From: Algoriphagus sp. CAU 1675 | GTDB lineage: Bacteria > Bacteroidota > Bacteroidia > Cytophagales > Cyclobacteriaceae | Reading direction: 5' to 3' | Length of the DNA: 64,000 nucleotides | NCBI RefSeq assembly: GCF_029222925.1 | Contig: NZ_JARHUI010000001.1 | Coordinates: forward strand, 744,986-808,985 | Part shown: one piece after another, positions 43,240 to 53,080 of the stretch | Layout: each line of letters begins with the position of its first letter | Numbering within the stretch: position 1 is the stretch's first letter | Made by a program: the position numbers and the translations under genes | Notes under the pieces: model-generated | Database searches by the model: none | Told to the model about the DNA's origin: nothing | Seen by the model: the letters and a program-made list of their open reading frames with translations, nothing else

Positions 43240-46164
43240 TCAAAAAGCTCTTTTTTCCAAGTGCTCATCCAAATCCAGTCGGTTGATTCCTTTTTTCATC
43301 CAATCCGGTGCGGTTTCGCCCTTGAGGTGGTGATTGAAGAATTCCATCATTCGGACGCTGTAGTCCTTTCGGTTTTCCAACTTGCCCAAGACATGGTTTT
43401 CGCCTTTGTATTGTACCAGGATAACTGGTTTTTTCAGCCTTCTCAATGCTGAGTAGTATTCTATCCCTTGAGTAAAGTCCACTGCTCCATCCTTGTCATT
43501 GTGTAGCATCAAAAGAGGGGTTTTGACGTTTTTCACATGGTAAACAGGGCTGTTGCGTTCATAGGAGTCCCAGTTTTCCCAAGGTCCTCCTCTGAATCTG
43601 CCTTGAGAAGCCTCGAAAATAGACATGTTTCCACTTCCCGTATTCCAATAAATCAAATCGTACATGGAAATCATATTCGTCAGAGGGGCTCCTGCAGCAG
43701 CAGCTTTGAACATGTCCGTCTGTGTGATCAGGAATGAAGTCTGGTACCCGCCCCAGGAATGTCCGTGGATTCCGATATTGTTTTCATCAATTACCCCAGT
43801 TTTGATTGCTTCTTTGACAGCCGGGATTACACACCAAACCGCAGACATGCCAGGGTCATCGAGTTTATAAACAATGTCCGGGATAAATACGGCAAAACCG
43901 TTAGAAGTATAAATGTTCGGGTTCCATCCTGTTCCGCTATAGCCTGGATTGGTCCAGTTGTGACGGGTCTGGGATAGTTTTTCGTAGTAATACACCACAG
44001 TTGGGTATTTCTGTCCTTCAACATAGCCTGCCGGTAGGAAAATGGTTCCTTGTAATTTGTCTCCTTTGTCAGATACATAATCGACTAAGCGTGTGCCTGC
44101 GGACCACTGGTATTTGGAAGCATCTGGGGCATTGCCTGTAACCTGGGTTGGATTAGCCAATGAAGCATCGGTCAGGTAGACCTGAGTAGGTTCATTAAAT
44201 TTTTCTTTGTAGAAATAATAACGGTCCGAATTCTTTGCTTTGGAAAGGGTGCCGAAGTTGGCATCATCCCAAACAAGTGATTTGGCACCCACAGTCAAGC
44301 CTCCTTTTTTGGCAGGGCTTAACAGCGCAATCCCACTCTTTTTGGTCCATTCTCCATACATACGGATGTAGGTGGGTTTGCTCAGATCAATTCCTTTTTC
44401 CTCTGGATCCAAATTGAATCGGTACTGATAGCGGATCTGGTCATTACGTCCGTTCACCGTCAGGTTTTTAGCCTGCTCTTTGGTGGATAGGGGAACCTGC
44501 CAAATATCCCATCCATCCCGCAGCAAGACGTACTTGCTATCGCTGCTCCATCCCAGAGGATTCTGAAGCGGTTTTTCAACGTTGTGATCATCTTCCGTGT
44601 TTACAAAGGTAACAGGCAGATTTTCGGTGATGTTGGTACTGGTTCCGGAAGCAATGTCATAAATGAAGAAGTGTCCATCCATTCCGTACAGGAGTTTGGT
44701 TCCGTCCGGAGATTCCCTAGGGAAAGAAGCAAAGGAAGGTTGGTAAAACTTCGTGAATAGAGGCTTGCGAACTCCTGTACTGAGATCTACCAAATAATAA
44801 TCCCTGTAGTTCTGTCCGTTCAAATTCATGTCCAACTCATAAGGAGTAATGTCAGACCCCAAGGCATATTTTTGCTTTTCTAGGATGTTCAGATCCTTCA
44901 TGGTGCTATCCTGAAGCTGAATATGCTTGCCTGATGCTACATCATACATGGACCAGAAGCTGTAATTCTTGTCCATGTTTTCCATGACTTGCTGACGGGA
45001 TTGGAGTCGGCTGTCATTCCAGTGCCAAATGGTCATGTCTGGCTTATCGGCCTCGTTTTTCTTTAGACCTTGAGTTTTTCCTGAATCCAATTTTGCAATG
45101 GCTTTTTGCAAATCCGAAATGCTCTTTATGGTGGTGTCCGCCATGATTTTCTTCATGGCTGCTGATTCAGCTGCAGCGACGGAGTCCTTATCCACCTCTT
45201 TTTTGGGTTCCTCTTTCTTTTCTAATTCAAGTGGATGAATTCCGTAGAAAAGTCGGGTTAAATCCTCCGACCACATAGGACGGCGGTTTTGGGAGATGGT
45301 ATAGCCTTTGGCAAAATTCAGGGAATCCTTGGATGGGTCATAGATGCTGACCTGCGGAGCATTTAAGTTCTTAACTCCGATCACCTGTCCTTGGTCCTGC
45401 TTGTATTTTTTGTCCTTGACCATTTTCAAGGCAGCAAATCCATCCCCTTTTTCCGTCCAGTTGAGTGAACGGTAAGTAGCTTTGTCCGAATCCAAGACCT
45501 GTATGCTGTTGGTGCTTAGGTTCAAAAGGTATAAGCCATTGCCGGATTGGTTGGCTGCATCCACGCTATAGGCTAGGTGTGAACCCGCTTTGTTGAAAGC
45601 AAAGTCAGACACATTGCCCAGGTTTTGGGTCTTTTCTGTTGCCAGATGGTAAATCAACAGATCGGATCCTTTGCCATCTCCATTGCCTTCTTTAGGAAGG
45701 TTGATTGCCAGATGGCTGGAAGCTTTTCCGTTGAATGCATAGCTGCTCGCATTTTCAAAGGTCTTGCTGTCCTCCGAGCCAAGCTTGATCAAGGTGACTT
45801 TGTTGCGAAGGGGTTTTCCTTTACTTTTTTCATTCGCTTTTTTCTCCTTGAAGGTAGGGTATTCGGTATAGGCAAACCATTTTCCGTCTTCGCTAAACTC
45901 CATGGAAGGGGAGTTGGTAGAACCGATTTTAAACGTCTTTTTGCTGGACTCATCCCCGACTTTTTGAAGGATGATCTCGCCGTCCCCTTCCAGGGCAATC
46001 AGGCCATAAGCCATCCATTGTCCATCCGGTGAAAGCCGGAATGCGGAACCGGGCATATATTTCCAGCTAGGGATGTCTTTCCAGGACATGGGTTGCTGTT
46101 CCTGGGCTAGGGCAAATGTGGCTGTCAGGCAAAACAACCAGATCCAAAGTGAAAGTTTTCTCAT
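43240..46164 (-). CDS. Prolyl oligopeptidase-family serine peptidase (S9), exported
   Basis: A 974-residue exported peptidase. The signal peptide ends 'FALAQ'. The large N-terminal beta-propeller (WD40-like 'SPDGQWMAYGL', 'SEDGKWFAYTEYPTFKE', 'SRDGTKLLYGMDGHFF'-type repeats) gates the active site. The C-terminal alpha/beta hydrolase has S803 in 'GIHGHSWGGYQTS', D892 in 'LHNDKDGAV' and H924 in 'GENHVLGK', all three of the S9 catalytic residues. A family member of this size usually cuts peptides at the periplasm. A promoter is not clear; a bidirectional terminator follows. Confidence 0.92.
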   Translation of the reverse strand: MRKLSLWIWLFCLTATFALAQEQQPMSWKDIPSWKYMPGSAFRLSPDGQWMAYGLIALEGDGEIILQKVGDESSKKTFKIGSTNSPSMEFSEDGKWFAYTEYPTFKEKKANEKSKGKPLRNKVTLIKLGSEDSKTFENASSYAFNGKASSHLAINLPKEGNGDGKGSDLLIYHLATEKTQNLGNVSDFAFNKAGSHLAYSVDAANQSGNGLYLLNLSTNSIQVLDSDKATYRSLNWTEKGDGFAALKMVKDKKYKQDQGQVIGVKNLNAPQVSIYDPSKDSLNFAKGYTISQNRRPMWSEDLTRLFYGIHPLELEKKEEPKKEVDKDSVAAAESAAMKKIMADTTIKSISDLQKAIAKLDSGKTQGLKKNEADKPDMTIWHWNDSRLQSRQQVMENMDKNYSFWSMYDVASGKHIQLQDSTMKDLNILEKQKYALGSDITPYELDMNLNGQNYRDYYLVDLSTGVRKPLFTKFYQPSFASFPRESPDGTKLLYGMDGHFFIYDIASGTSTNITENLPVTFVNTEDDHNVEKPLQNPLGWSSDSKYVLLRDGWDIWQVPLSTKEQAKNLTVNGRNDQIRYQYRFNLDPEEKGIDLSKPTYIRMYGEWTKKSGIALLSPAKKGGLTVGAKSLVWDDANFGTLSKAKNSDRYYFYKEKFNEPTQVYLTDASLANPTQVTGNAPDASKYQWSAGTRLVDYVSDKGDKLQGTIFLPAGYVEGQKYPTVVYYYEKLSQTRHNWTNPGYSGTGWNPNIYTSNGFAVFIPDIVYKLDDPGMSAVWCVIPAVKEAIKTGVIDENNIGIHGHSWGGYQTSFLITQTDMFKAAAAGAPLTNMISMYDLIYWNTGSGNMSIFEASQGRFRGGPWENWDSYERNSPVYHVKNVKTPLLMLHNDKDGAVDFTQGIEYYSALRRLKKPVILVQYKGENHVLGKLENRKDYSVRMMEFFNHHLKGETAPDWMKKGINRLDLDEHLEKRAF

Positions 46165-46241
46165 GTGTTAAAAGTTTATTAGACAGGGAAAATAGGAGTT
46201 TTTTCACTAATGAAAATTGAAAACTTGAATGAACGGCAAAA

Positions 46242-46280
46242 AAAAGACCTGCCAGATTTTTAATTACTGACAGGTCTTTT
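46242..46280 (-). terminator. Intrinsic terminator after the YtcJ-like amidohydrolase
   Basis: Stem AAAAGACCTGCCAG / CTGACAGGTCTTTT (46242-46255, 46267-46280, one mismatch). On the minus strand a T run follows. It lies 16 bases after the stop at 46297. Confidence 0.85.
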
Positions 46281-46296
46281 TATTTAAATTTTCTGC

Positions 46297-48003
46297 TTAC
46301 TGTTTATTGTAAACTACTTTACCTCCTACTACAGTCATTTCTACCTTGGTTTCCAAAATCTCGTCTTCTGGAATTTCCATGATATTTTTGTCGAAAACGG
46401 TGAAATCAGCTGCTTTCCCTACCTCAATGGATCCTTTGAAGTTTTCTTCAAATTCGGCAAAGGATCCGTCCAATGTATAGGACTTCAAAGCCTGCTCCCG
46501 GGTCATTTTTTGGTCCCCCTCGTAGCCTCCCTCAGGAAGTCCCTGGAGGGTTTTTCGGGTCACAGAAGCATAGAAAGAAGGAATAGGATCTACCGGTTCC
46601 ACAGGAGCATCGGTTCCATTGGCGATGCGGGCGCCCGTCTGGAAAAGCTTCTGCCAAACATAGGCTCCATCGATGATTCGCTTTTCACCCAATCGGTCTA
46701 TTGCCCAAGGGCGGTCTGAACTCAAATGAATAGCCTGCATGGCTGCAATTACACCCAGTTCACCGAATCTTGGAATATCATCCGGATGAAGGTGCTGGGC
46801 ATGCTCGATGCGGAAACGGTGGTCTTTGGTATCAGGAAATTTGGCGAAAGCTGCTTCATAACGATCCAAAATCTCCTGATTGGCACGGTCACCAATGGCG
46901 TGGGAGTTTACCTGGAATCCCAAAGGAAGGGCTTTTTCAGAAACTTCGGTTACCACTGACATAGGCAAAGTTTCATGACCTCTATGACCTGGTTTGTCTG
47001 AATAATCCTCCAGCAACCAAGCTCCCCAAGGTCCTAAGGCTCCGTCACAGTTTAGCTTGATGGAGCGGACCGTGACAAAATGATCCGAATCGATCATTGG
47101 TCCTTTTTGATACCATTGCTCCAGTAATTCCGGCTGTCGCCCGGTCAACATGATGTACATTCTGGCGGTAAGCTTGCCTTCGGCTTTGAATTTTTGAACC
47201 AAGTCGATTACGTCCTGACCGGATCCTGCATCGTGGAAAGAAGTAATTCCTTTTTCAGCCAACTCTTTTAAGGCCAAAGTCAGGGCTTCTTCCGCTCTTT
47301 CTGGGGTTTCTCTTGGGATCAATCGACTGACCAATCCGGAAGCTCTTTCTACCAAAACTCCAGTTGGATTTCCAAGTTCATCGCGCAGCACTTCTCCACC
47401 TTCTACTTCCTGGGTGGGATTTTCGCTCCGCAAAGAGGTGATTCCTGCCAGCTCCATGGCTTTTTTATTCACAAAAGAAGCATGTCCGGATGCATGGGCC
47501 AGGTAAACCGGATTGTCAGGAGTGACAGCGCTTAGTGCATCATGGGTCTGGAAGCCTTTGACGGTTTTGTCCGGCATTTGGAGCCATTTGTCCTGGTGCC
47601 AACCTCTACCGGTGATCCATTCGCCTGGCTCTGCTTTTGATGCAGCTTCCGCTACTTTTTCTACCAGTTCGTCGTAGGTTTTGACGTACATCAGGTCGAT
47701 CTCCAGCTTATTGTAGCCTATACCCATCAAGTGGGCATGAGACTCAATAAAACCCGGAGTCATGGTCTTACCTTCTAGGTCAATTACCTCGGTCTGGTCA
47801 CCTATGTACTGCTTTATGTTTTCCGAACTTCCTGCATCGAGGATCATTCCGTCTTTGACTGCTACTGCTTCTACTTTGGGATTGGATTCATCTACTGTAT
47901 AGATAATCCCATTGATGAAAACAGAGTCAGCCGGATTTTCAGGTTGAGAGGAACAGGAGAATAGAAATATCCCCAGGATTCCAAGTAAATAAATATGCTT
48001 CAT
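46297..48003 (-). CDS. Amidohydrolase family lipoprotein (YtcJ-like)
   Basis: A 568-residue lipoprotein with a lipobox ('GIFLFSC', lipid Cys17). The metal-dependent hydrolase fold is clear: 'DLEGKTMTPGFIESHAHLMG' with the HxH pair, 'DGALGPWGAWLLEDYSDKPG', 'VNSHAIGDRANQEILDRYE', 'RIEHAQHLHPDDIPRFGELG' and 'NGTDAPVEPVDPIPSFYAS' (Asp ligand). This is the YtcJ/Amidohydro_3 group, whose substrates are mostly undefined. A promoter with TTTG-N21-TAgcTTTc lies just upstream, even though the T9SS gene is only 64 bases away on the same strand, so it can be expressed on its own. Confidence 0.9.
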   Translation of the reverse strand: MKHIYLLGILGIFLFSCSSQPENPADSVFINGIIYTVDESNPKVEAVAVKDGMILDAGSSENIKQYIGDQTEVIDLEGKTMTPGFIESHAHLMGIGYNKLEIDLMYVKTYDELVEKVAEAASKAEPGEWITGRGWHQDKWLQMPDKTVKGFQTHDALSAVTPDNPVYLAHASGHASFVNKKAMELAGITSLRSENPTQEVEGGEVLRDELGNPTGVLVERASGLVSRLIPRETPERAEEALTLALKELAEKGITSFHDAGSGQDVIDLVQKFKAEGKLTARMYIMLTGRQPELLEQWYQKGPMIDSDHFVTVRSIKLNCDGALGPWGAWLLEDYSDKPGHRGHETLPMSVVTEVSEKALPLGFQVNSHAIGDRANQEILDRYEAAFAKFPDTKDHRFRIEHAQHLHPDDIPRFGELGVIAAMQAIHLSSDRPWAIDRLGEKRIIDGAYVWQKLFQTGARIANGTDAPVEPVDPIPSFYASVTRKTLQGLPEGGYEGDQKMTREQALKSYTLDGSFAEFEENFKGSIEVGKAADFTVFDKNIMEIPEDEILETKVEMTVVGGKVVYNKQ

Positions 48004-48022
48004 GGATTTATGATTCTGGTAC

Positions 48023-48055
48023 GAAAGCTAGGAATTTTGGGGATTTCTTACCAAA
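48023..48055 (-). promoter_or_regulatory. Promoter of the YtcJ-like amidohydrolase
   Basis: On the minus strand TTTG (48052-48055), 21 bases, then TAGCTTTC (48023-48030; 7 of 8 matches to TAnnTTTG). Transcription would start near 48016, about 13 bases before the ATG. Confidence 0.55.
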
Positions 48056-48067
48056 CCAATCCTGTAA

Positions 48068-50149
48068 TTAGCGGATCCAGACCTTTCGGGATTCTGTGAT
48101 TCCGCCTTCAACTTCAAGCCTTAGGATGTAAAGTCCCGGAGCCAAAAAGCCAGATTCTACCTCCAGTACTTGGTTGGCATTGATTTTCAGTCCGGAAATT
48201 AGCACCTGGCCCATAGATGTGAATAGGGAACCTGTGGCCGGGAGATTGGATATGATTCGTATAGGTCCATGGCTTGGGTTAGGGTAAACTTTCAGTCGGA
48301 AATCTCCCAAGCTTGGCTCTTCAAACTCGGCAGCATCCAAATAGATCAAACCACCGGCCCTAGTCCCCAAAATAAGATCAGGACTTCCATCCAAAAGAGG
48401 CTTAACTAAAGTAATCCAGGTATTCCTTCCCAAACGGGTAGGAAGGAAAAGATCTCCAATCTGTACTTGGATTTCATCTGTTTGGGGATTATTCATGAAG
48501 TCCTTCACTCGGATCAGAATTCCTCTCTGGTCAACTGCAAAAAGGTCGGGCTCGGAAGTAGAATCAACAGAAATGCTTAAGTTCCTTGTGGCAGGATTGT
48601 CTACAAAGCCTAAAAAGTCCGCTTCTTTCAGGGTGGCGGTTTGTTGGGTGAAATCCACCTCGTACCAATCTAATCTCCCGTTTTGCCCGGCAACCAATAG
48701 GTGATTTTTTCCGCCGTAAACAAAAAACTGAAGATAATCTCCTCGGCTGGGCTTATATCCTGCCAGCTCAAAAATTGGAGTATTTGCCCCGTTCAAATCC
48801 AGAATAATTTGGTTGGGAATGTTGCCTTCATATCGGATTCCGGAAGCCAAAAAGTAGGATTTGCCCTGAGCATCTGAAAAGCGCAGAAGCTGAACATCCA
48901 GTAATTGCTGTGCTCTGAGATTCAGATAATTCCTTTCCTCAAGGGAAAAAGTGCCTTCGGGAAAAGAGAAACGGCTTATTTCAGCAAATACTCCGTCCAC
49001 TTTGGTGATATTTGAAGTTACGAGTAGTTCCCCGGCTGATTCATTTCCCTGGAACAAGGGGCGCGCATTTTCGCCCAGGTCAACCTGCATATTTTGCAGT
49101 ATAGGTTGATAATCCTCAAACCCTTCATTTTGGAAAATGGACTGAGCAAAATCAATCCCATAAATCAAAGCCTGCTCATTGGTGTTGAGGCTGATTACCA
49201 ACTTACCGTCCAAAAACTGTGGATTGTGGAAAATGGGGAAGGAAGGTAATGCTCCCAATTGGGGGATTTCATTACTGAAGGAATTGAAGGTTGCCTGACT
49301 TTGGGTTCCTTGGTTTGGTAAAAAATAGAGTTTGTCGCATTCATCCCTACCCAAGAGAAGATCTGGGGTTCCATCGCCATCAAAGTCACGGTAAAGTATG
49401 GAATGCCCCCCGGAATGCTGGATACGTTGGTTTTCATTTTCAGTAATCCTGGAATCGAGATCCAGTCCGGAGCAGGTTTGTCCGAAGGAGATATTTCCGC
49501 AACTGCAAAATTCAAAATTTCCCCAGTGGGTAATTGGAAAGGCGAAACCATCTATATCGGGTGTTCCTTTTCGTTCCACGGAGGTGTTTTTGTAAAATTC
49601 CAGATAATCTCCTGAGGCAAAATTGAAGATGACCAAGTCCAAGTCTCCGTCATTGTCAAGGTCTTGGATCAGAGGGGTGTCCAAATTGTTGGCTTGAATA
49701 TTTGCTGCCCCGTCCAAACGCAGGAAGTTTTGTGCCGTTTCCCAAGAAATTTGCCCAGAGGAGGAGGTATTACGGTAAGCCTTGATCCCTAATGCAGTGG
49801 AGGTGAAGAGGTCCTTTTTCCCATCTAGATCATAATCGGCCAAGACCATAAATCCACTGATATCTGGAGGAAAGAGGTAGCTCAGCTCTGGGAGATGGAT
49901 GAAGGATCCATTTTCTTTTTTGAAAACCATCAATTGGCGGGAATTGATGTCCCAGATCACCCATTCCTCCTTTCCATCTTGGGTAAGGTCTATGGATTGT
50001 ATCTGAGCTGAATTGATTCCCCCGGCAAATGGGGAAGGGAGGGGCTGACCATCGACTTTCATTGCCGGAGCCTGGTTGATCCTGTAAATCTGCTGTCCCA
50101 ATAAGTTTTGGGAAAGGGTGATAAGCAGGATGATCAGAAGTCTTCGCAT
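48068..50149 (-). CDS. FG-GAP/VCBS-repeat protein with T9SS type A sorting domain
   Basis: A 693-residue exported protein. The signal peptide ends 'NLLGQ'. The body is beta-propeller-like with integrin-type repeats: 'DLTQDGKEEWVIWDINS', 'ADYDLDGKKDLFTST', 'QDLDNDGDLDLVIFN' and 'RDFDGDGTPDLLLGR' (calcium-binding D-x-D-x-D-G pattern). The last ~80 residues are a type IX secretion C-terminal domain: 'FRLKVYPNPSHGPIRI', then 'GQVL', then 'LAPGLYILRLE'. The protein should therefore pass through the T9SS to the cell surface or be released. The start ATG 50149 follows a good promoter by about 15 bases. Confidence 0.9.
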   Translation of the reverse strand: MRRLLIILLITLSQNLLGQQIYRINQAPAMKVDGQPLPSPFAGGINSAQIQSIDLTQDGKEEWVIWDINSRQLMVFKKENGSFIHLPELSYLFPPDISGFMVLADYDLDGKKDLFTSTALGIKAYRNTSSSGQISWETAQNFLRLDGAANIQANNLDTPLIQDLDNDGDLDLVIFNFASGDYLEFYKNTSVERKGTPDIDGFAFPITHWGNFEFCSCGNISFGQTCSGLDLDSRITENENQRIQHSGGHSILYRDFDGDGTPDLLLGRDECDKLYFLPNQGTQSQATFNSFSNEIPQLGALPSFPIFHNPQFLDGKLVISLNTNEQALIYGIDFAQSIFQNEGFEDYQPILQNMQVDLGENARPLFQGNESAGELLVTSNITKVDGVFAEISRFSFPEGTFSLEERNYLNLRAQQLLDVQLLRFSDAQGKSYFLASGIRYEGNIPNQIILDLNGANTPIFELAGYKPSRGDYLQFFVYGGKNHLLVAGQNGRLDWYEVDFTQQTATLKEADFLGFVDNPATRNLSISVDSTSEPDLFAVDQRGILIRVKDFMNNPQTDEIQVQIGDLFLPTRLGRNTWITLVKPLLDGSPDLILGTRAGGLIYLDAAEFEEPSLGDFRLKVYPNPSHGPIRIISNLPATGSLFTSMGQVLISGLKINANQVLEVESGFLAPGLYILRLEVEGGITESRKVWIR

Positions 50150-50170
50150 GGAGGATTTGATAGTCAATGC

Positions 50171-50199
50171 TAAAATTAATACGGAAGCTTCACTTCAAA
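50171..50199 (-). promoter_or_regulatory. Promoter of the FG-GAP/T9SS protein gene
   Basis: On the minus strand TTTG (50196-50199), 17 bases, then TAATTTTA (50171-50178; 7 of 8 to TAnnTTTG). Transcription would start near 50164. It lies between this gene and the divergent murF. Confidence 0.5.
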
Positions 50200-50242
50200 G
50201 ATGTGATGATTCCTTTATTTTGGGATAAAATTTCTTTCCTAG

Positions 50243-51538
50243 ATGAACATCGCGATTTTATATCAACTATTTCAGAAAAGTACAGGAGTCAGCACCGATA
50301 CCCGGAAAATCGAAAAGGGGAATATCTTTTTTGCACTGAAAGGCCCCAATTTCAATGCAAATGAATTCGCTGCCAAGGCTTTGGAAATGGGCGCTGCCGC
50401 TGTGGTAGTGGATGATCCTGAATATTTTGAGGAAAATGATGAGCGATATTTTATCTGTGAGGATGTGTTGACGGCTTTGCAAAAGCTGGGGAATTATCAT
50501 AGACACAAACTGGATATTCCATTTATTGCCTTGACCGGTTCAAATGGGAAAACAACCTCTAAGGAGTTACTGAATGCTGTATTGAAACAGAAGTTCAAGA
50601 CCTCTGCAACTGTTGGGAACCTTAATAATCATATCGGTGTGCCTCTCACACTCTTGGCTATACCCCAAGATGCAGAAATTGCCATCATCGAAATGGGAGC
50701 CAATAAGCAAGGAGATATTCAGGAGCTATGTGAAATTGCCGAGCCTACTCATGGATTTATAACCAATATAGGGAAGGCCCACTTGGAAGGGATGGGTGGC
50801 CCGGAAGGGGTTTTGAAGACAAAAACCGAACTTTATCAGCACCTCCTGGACAATAAGGGAACTGTATTTATCAACTCCCAGGACCCTGTTCTTTCCAAAA
50901 TGATCAAGCGATTTCCTAATCCGGTTCTATATCCGGCGAAGGGGGATTTTTGCGAAGTAAACTTCAAAGGTGCGGATCCTTTTGTGAAGTTTTCGGTGGA
51001 GGGATTGGATGAGGTTTACCAAAGCGGATTGATCGGAGCATACAATTTTGGGAATATCGCTACGGCTTTGACTGTTGGAAAATACTTTGGAGTTCCTATG
51101 GATAAAGCCATCGAGGGAGTGCTCAGTTATCATCCTTCAAATATGCGGTCCCAATTGCTCGAAAAGCGGAGCAATCTGATTATTCTCGATGCATATAATG
51201 CAAATCCCTCCAGTATGGAAGTTGCGGTTAGGACTTTTGGGGAAATGACAGGGAAGAAACATAAAATGGTCATCTTGGGGGATATGTTTGAATTGGGGGA
51301 ACATGCAGAAGATGAACATAGAAGGCTGGGTGAGATTGTGAGCCAATACCCGATTGATAAGGTTTGTTTTACCGGGAAATTGACTGTTGCAGCTTTGGAA
51401 AAAGCCCCGAAGGCCCTCTATTTTCCGGATCCGTTTTCTTTGAGAAACTGGCTTCAGGACAGTAAATTGGAGGATTACCTGATCCTGATCAAAGGGAGCC
51501 GCGGGATGAAGCTGGAGACCTTGGTGGATTTTATCTAA
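50243..51538 (+). CDS. murF: UDP-N-acetylmuramoyl-tripeptide--D-alanyl-D-alanine ligase
   Basis: A 431-residue cytosolic ATP-dependent ligase that adds D-Ala-D-Ala to the peptidoglycan precursor. The N-terminal 'VSTDTRKIEKGNIFFALKG' is the MurF UDP-binding domain. The P-loop TGSNGKTT (98-105) and 'GNLNNHIGVPLTLLAI' are typical. 'EMGANKQGDIQELCEIA', 'NIGKAHLEGMGGPEGVLKTK' and 'YNANPSSMEVAVRTF' complete the Mur ligase core. Length is slightly below the E. coli 452, as usual for Bacteroidota. It sits apart from a division/cell-wall cluster in this window. The next gene starts 54 bases after its stop on the same strand, possibly in one transcript. Confidence 0.95.
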   Translation: MNIAILYQLFQKSTGVSTDTRKIEKGNIFFALKGPNFNANEFAAKALEMGAAAVVVDDPEYFEENDERYFICEDVLTALQKLGNYHRHKLDIPFIALTGSNGKTTSKELLNAVLKQKFKTSATVGNLNNHIGVPLTLLAIPQDAEIAIIEMGANKQGDIQELCEIAEPTHGFITNIGKAHLEGMGGPEGVLKTKTELYQHLLDNKGTVFINSQDPVLSKMIKRFPNPVLYPAKGDFCEVNFKGADPFVKFSVEGLDEVYQSGLIGAYNFGNIATALTVGKYFGVPMDKAIEGVLSYHPSNMRSQLLEKRSNLIILDAYNANPSSMEVAVRTFGEMTGKKHKMVILGDMFELGEHAEDEHRRLGEIVSQYPIDKVCFTGKLTVAALEKAPKALYFPDPFSLRNWLQDSKLEDYLILIKGSRGMKLETLVDFI

Positions 51539-51592
51539 CAAAGTTTACTAGCCCTGGTTATTACCAAGTGCTACTCCAAAAATGCTTTCCAT

Positions 51593-52270
51593 ATGAGACC
51601 CTATTTGAAATTCCTTTCTGCGCTCGCTGAAAACAACCGTAAAGAGTGGATGGATGCCAATAAAAAGTGGTATCTGGAAACCCGAGAGGAATTTCTGGAG
51701 GATGTGGATGTCCTTTTGAAGCAGTTGACCGAGTTGGAACCTAGGCTATCTGCATTCAAACCCAAGGATTGTGTATTTAGACAAAACCGAGATATCCGAT
51801 TTTCAGCCAACAAAAATCCCTACAAAACAAATTTCGGAGCTTATTTTTCTCCCAAAGGTAAAAAGTCGGAGGGACCTGGGTATTACCTGCAGATCCAACC
51901 CGGGAATTCATTTTTGGCAGGAGGGATATGGATGCCCATGGCTGAGACCCTGAAAAAGATCCGACAGGAGATTGATTATTCAGGGGCTGAGCTGGAACAA
52001 ATTGAGTCTGATCCGGAGTTTCGCAAATTTTTTGAGGGAATTGAGGGGGAAAAGCTCAAAACCAGTCCCAGGGATTATGATTCAGATCATCTATACATTG
52101 AATATCTGCGGCTGAAAAGCTTTACAGTTTCCCATCCCATTGCCGATCGGGATATAGATTCCGGTAAATTTATCATCCAGGCTATGGAAGGCTTTAGAAA
52201 AATGAAGCCCTTACAGGATTTTTTGGAAAGAGCTTTAGAAGATGTGGAGGACGGATCCGGGATCTTATAA
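51593..52270 (+). CDS. DUF2461 domain-containing protein
   Basis: A 225-residue cytosolic protein. 'FLSALAENNRKEWMDANKKW', 'VFRQNRDIRFSANKNPYKTN', 'YYLQIQPGNSFLAGGIWMP' and 'SPRDYDSDHLYIEYLRLKSF' match DUF2461, a family of unknown function. No signal peptide or membrane segment is present. It follows murF by 54 bases. Its stop codon overlaps the stop of the convergent HAD gene by six bases (52265-52270), so no separate terminator fits between them. Confidence 0.88.
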   Translation: MRPYLKFLSALAENNRKEWMDANKKWYLETREEFLEDVDVLLKQLTELEPRLSAFKPKDCVFRQNRDIRFSANKNPYKTNFGAYFSPKGKKSEGPGYYLQIQPGNSFLAGGIWMPMAETLKKIRQEIDYSGAELEQIESDPEFRKFFEGIEGEKLKTSPRDYDSDHLYIEYLRLKSFTVSHPIADRDIDSGKFIIQAMEGFRKMKPLQDFLERALEDVEDGSGIL

Positions 52271-53080
52271 ATTCAAGAGCAGTTTTTCTAGGGAGCTGGC
52301 CACGCCGTCTTCTTTGTGGTGAAGGGTGATTTCATTGGCAACGGCCTTGACCTCTGGACGTGCATTATCCACCGCTACTCCCCAGCCAACCTTTTGAAGT
52401 AAATCAATGTCGTTGTAGTTGTCCCCAAAGGCTATTACATGTTCCGGTCCGAAATCATAGAGGTGGTCTAGAACCAATTGCAGTGCAGTAGCTTTGGAAA
52501 TCTTTTTGGGAGCGATCTCGATATAGGTGTCTTTGGACCGATAGAGGTGTAAATCCTCAGAATGGCTGAAATGCAGCTCCCCAAAAAGCCAGCTGATTTC
52601 CTGAGATTCCCCCATGCACATGACTTTGTGGACACCAGAATCATTTTTGGACAACAAATCCAGCACTTCCTCTCCACTTTTCCATGTAGGCTGGACTTTG
52701 GTGTTTTTAATTTCACGCTGAGCCCAGTAATCGTCTTTGGGTTCATACCAGTTTTCACCTTGATACAGGCTGACATGAATAGAGGAGTTTTTGCTCAATT
52801 CAAGGATTTTGGAAACCAGGGGAAGAGGGATTTCCACAGAATCCAACACTTCTCCAGTTCCATTGATCACATAGCCTCCGTTATAGCAAATTAAAGGTTC
52901 CTTTGTGCGGTTTAGGTCACGCAGGAGATGCCGCATAGCATCCGGCATTCTGGAACTCGCCAAAATCACCGGGAAATCCTGTGGGAGTCGGCCAATTGCG
53001 TTTTTTAATCTTGGAGAAAGATCCCGCTCAGCATTGAGCAGGGTTCCGTCAATATCGGTACAGAGGGCTTTTAAATTCAT
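52265..53080 (-). CDS. HAD-superfamily hydrolase (Cof-type)
   Basis: A 271-residue cytosolic phosphatase of the Cof/YbiV subgroup. The nucleophile motif 'CTDIDGTLLNAERDLSPR' has D9 and D11. 'VILASSRMPDAMRHLL' is motif II (Ser). 'HVIAFGDNYNDIDLLQKVGW' is motif IV with its aspartates, and 'ATALQLVL' precedes it. The cap is the C2 type. It probably removes phosphate from sugar phosphates or a nucleotide cofactor; the substrate is not set by sequence. Its start overlaps the stop of the upstream 90-aa membrane protein by one base (53080). The family has broad specificity and no known role for the neighbours. Confidence 0.92.
   Translation of the reverse strand: MNLKALCTDIDGTLLNAERDLSPRLKNAIGRLPQDFPVILASSRMPDAMRHLLRDLNRTKEPLICYNGGYVINGTGEVLDSVEIPLPLVSKILELSKNSSIHVSLYQGENWYEPKDDYWAQREIKNTKVQPTWKSGEEVLDLLSKNDSGVHKVMCMGESQEISWLFGELHFSHSEDLHLYRSKDTYIEIAPKKISKATALQLVLDHLYDFGPEHVIAFGDNYNDIDLLQKVGWGVAVDNARPEVKAVANEITLHHKEDGVASSLEKLLLNL

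Noticed and set aside
45625..46032. A plus-strand frame of 135 codons inside the S9 peptidase
   Set aside because: Phe-rich, complementary to the peptidase coding strand, and no start signal; shadow frame.
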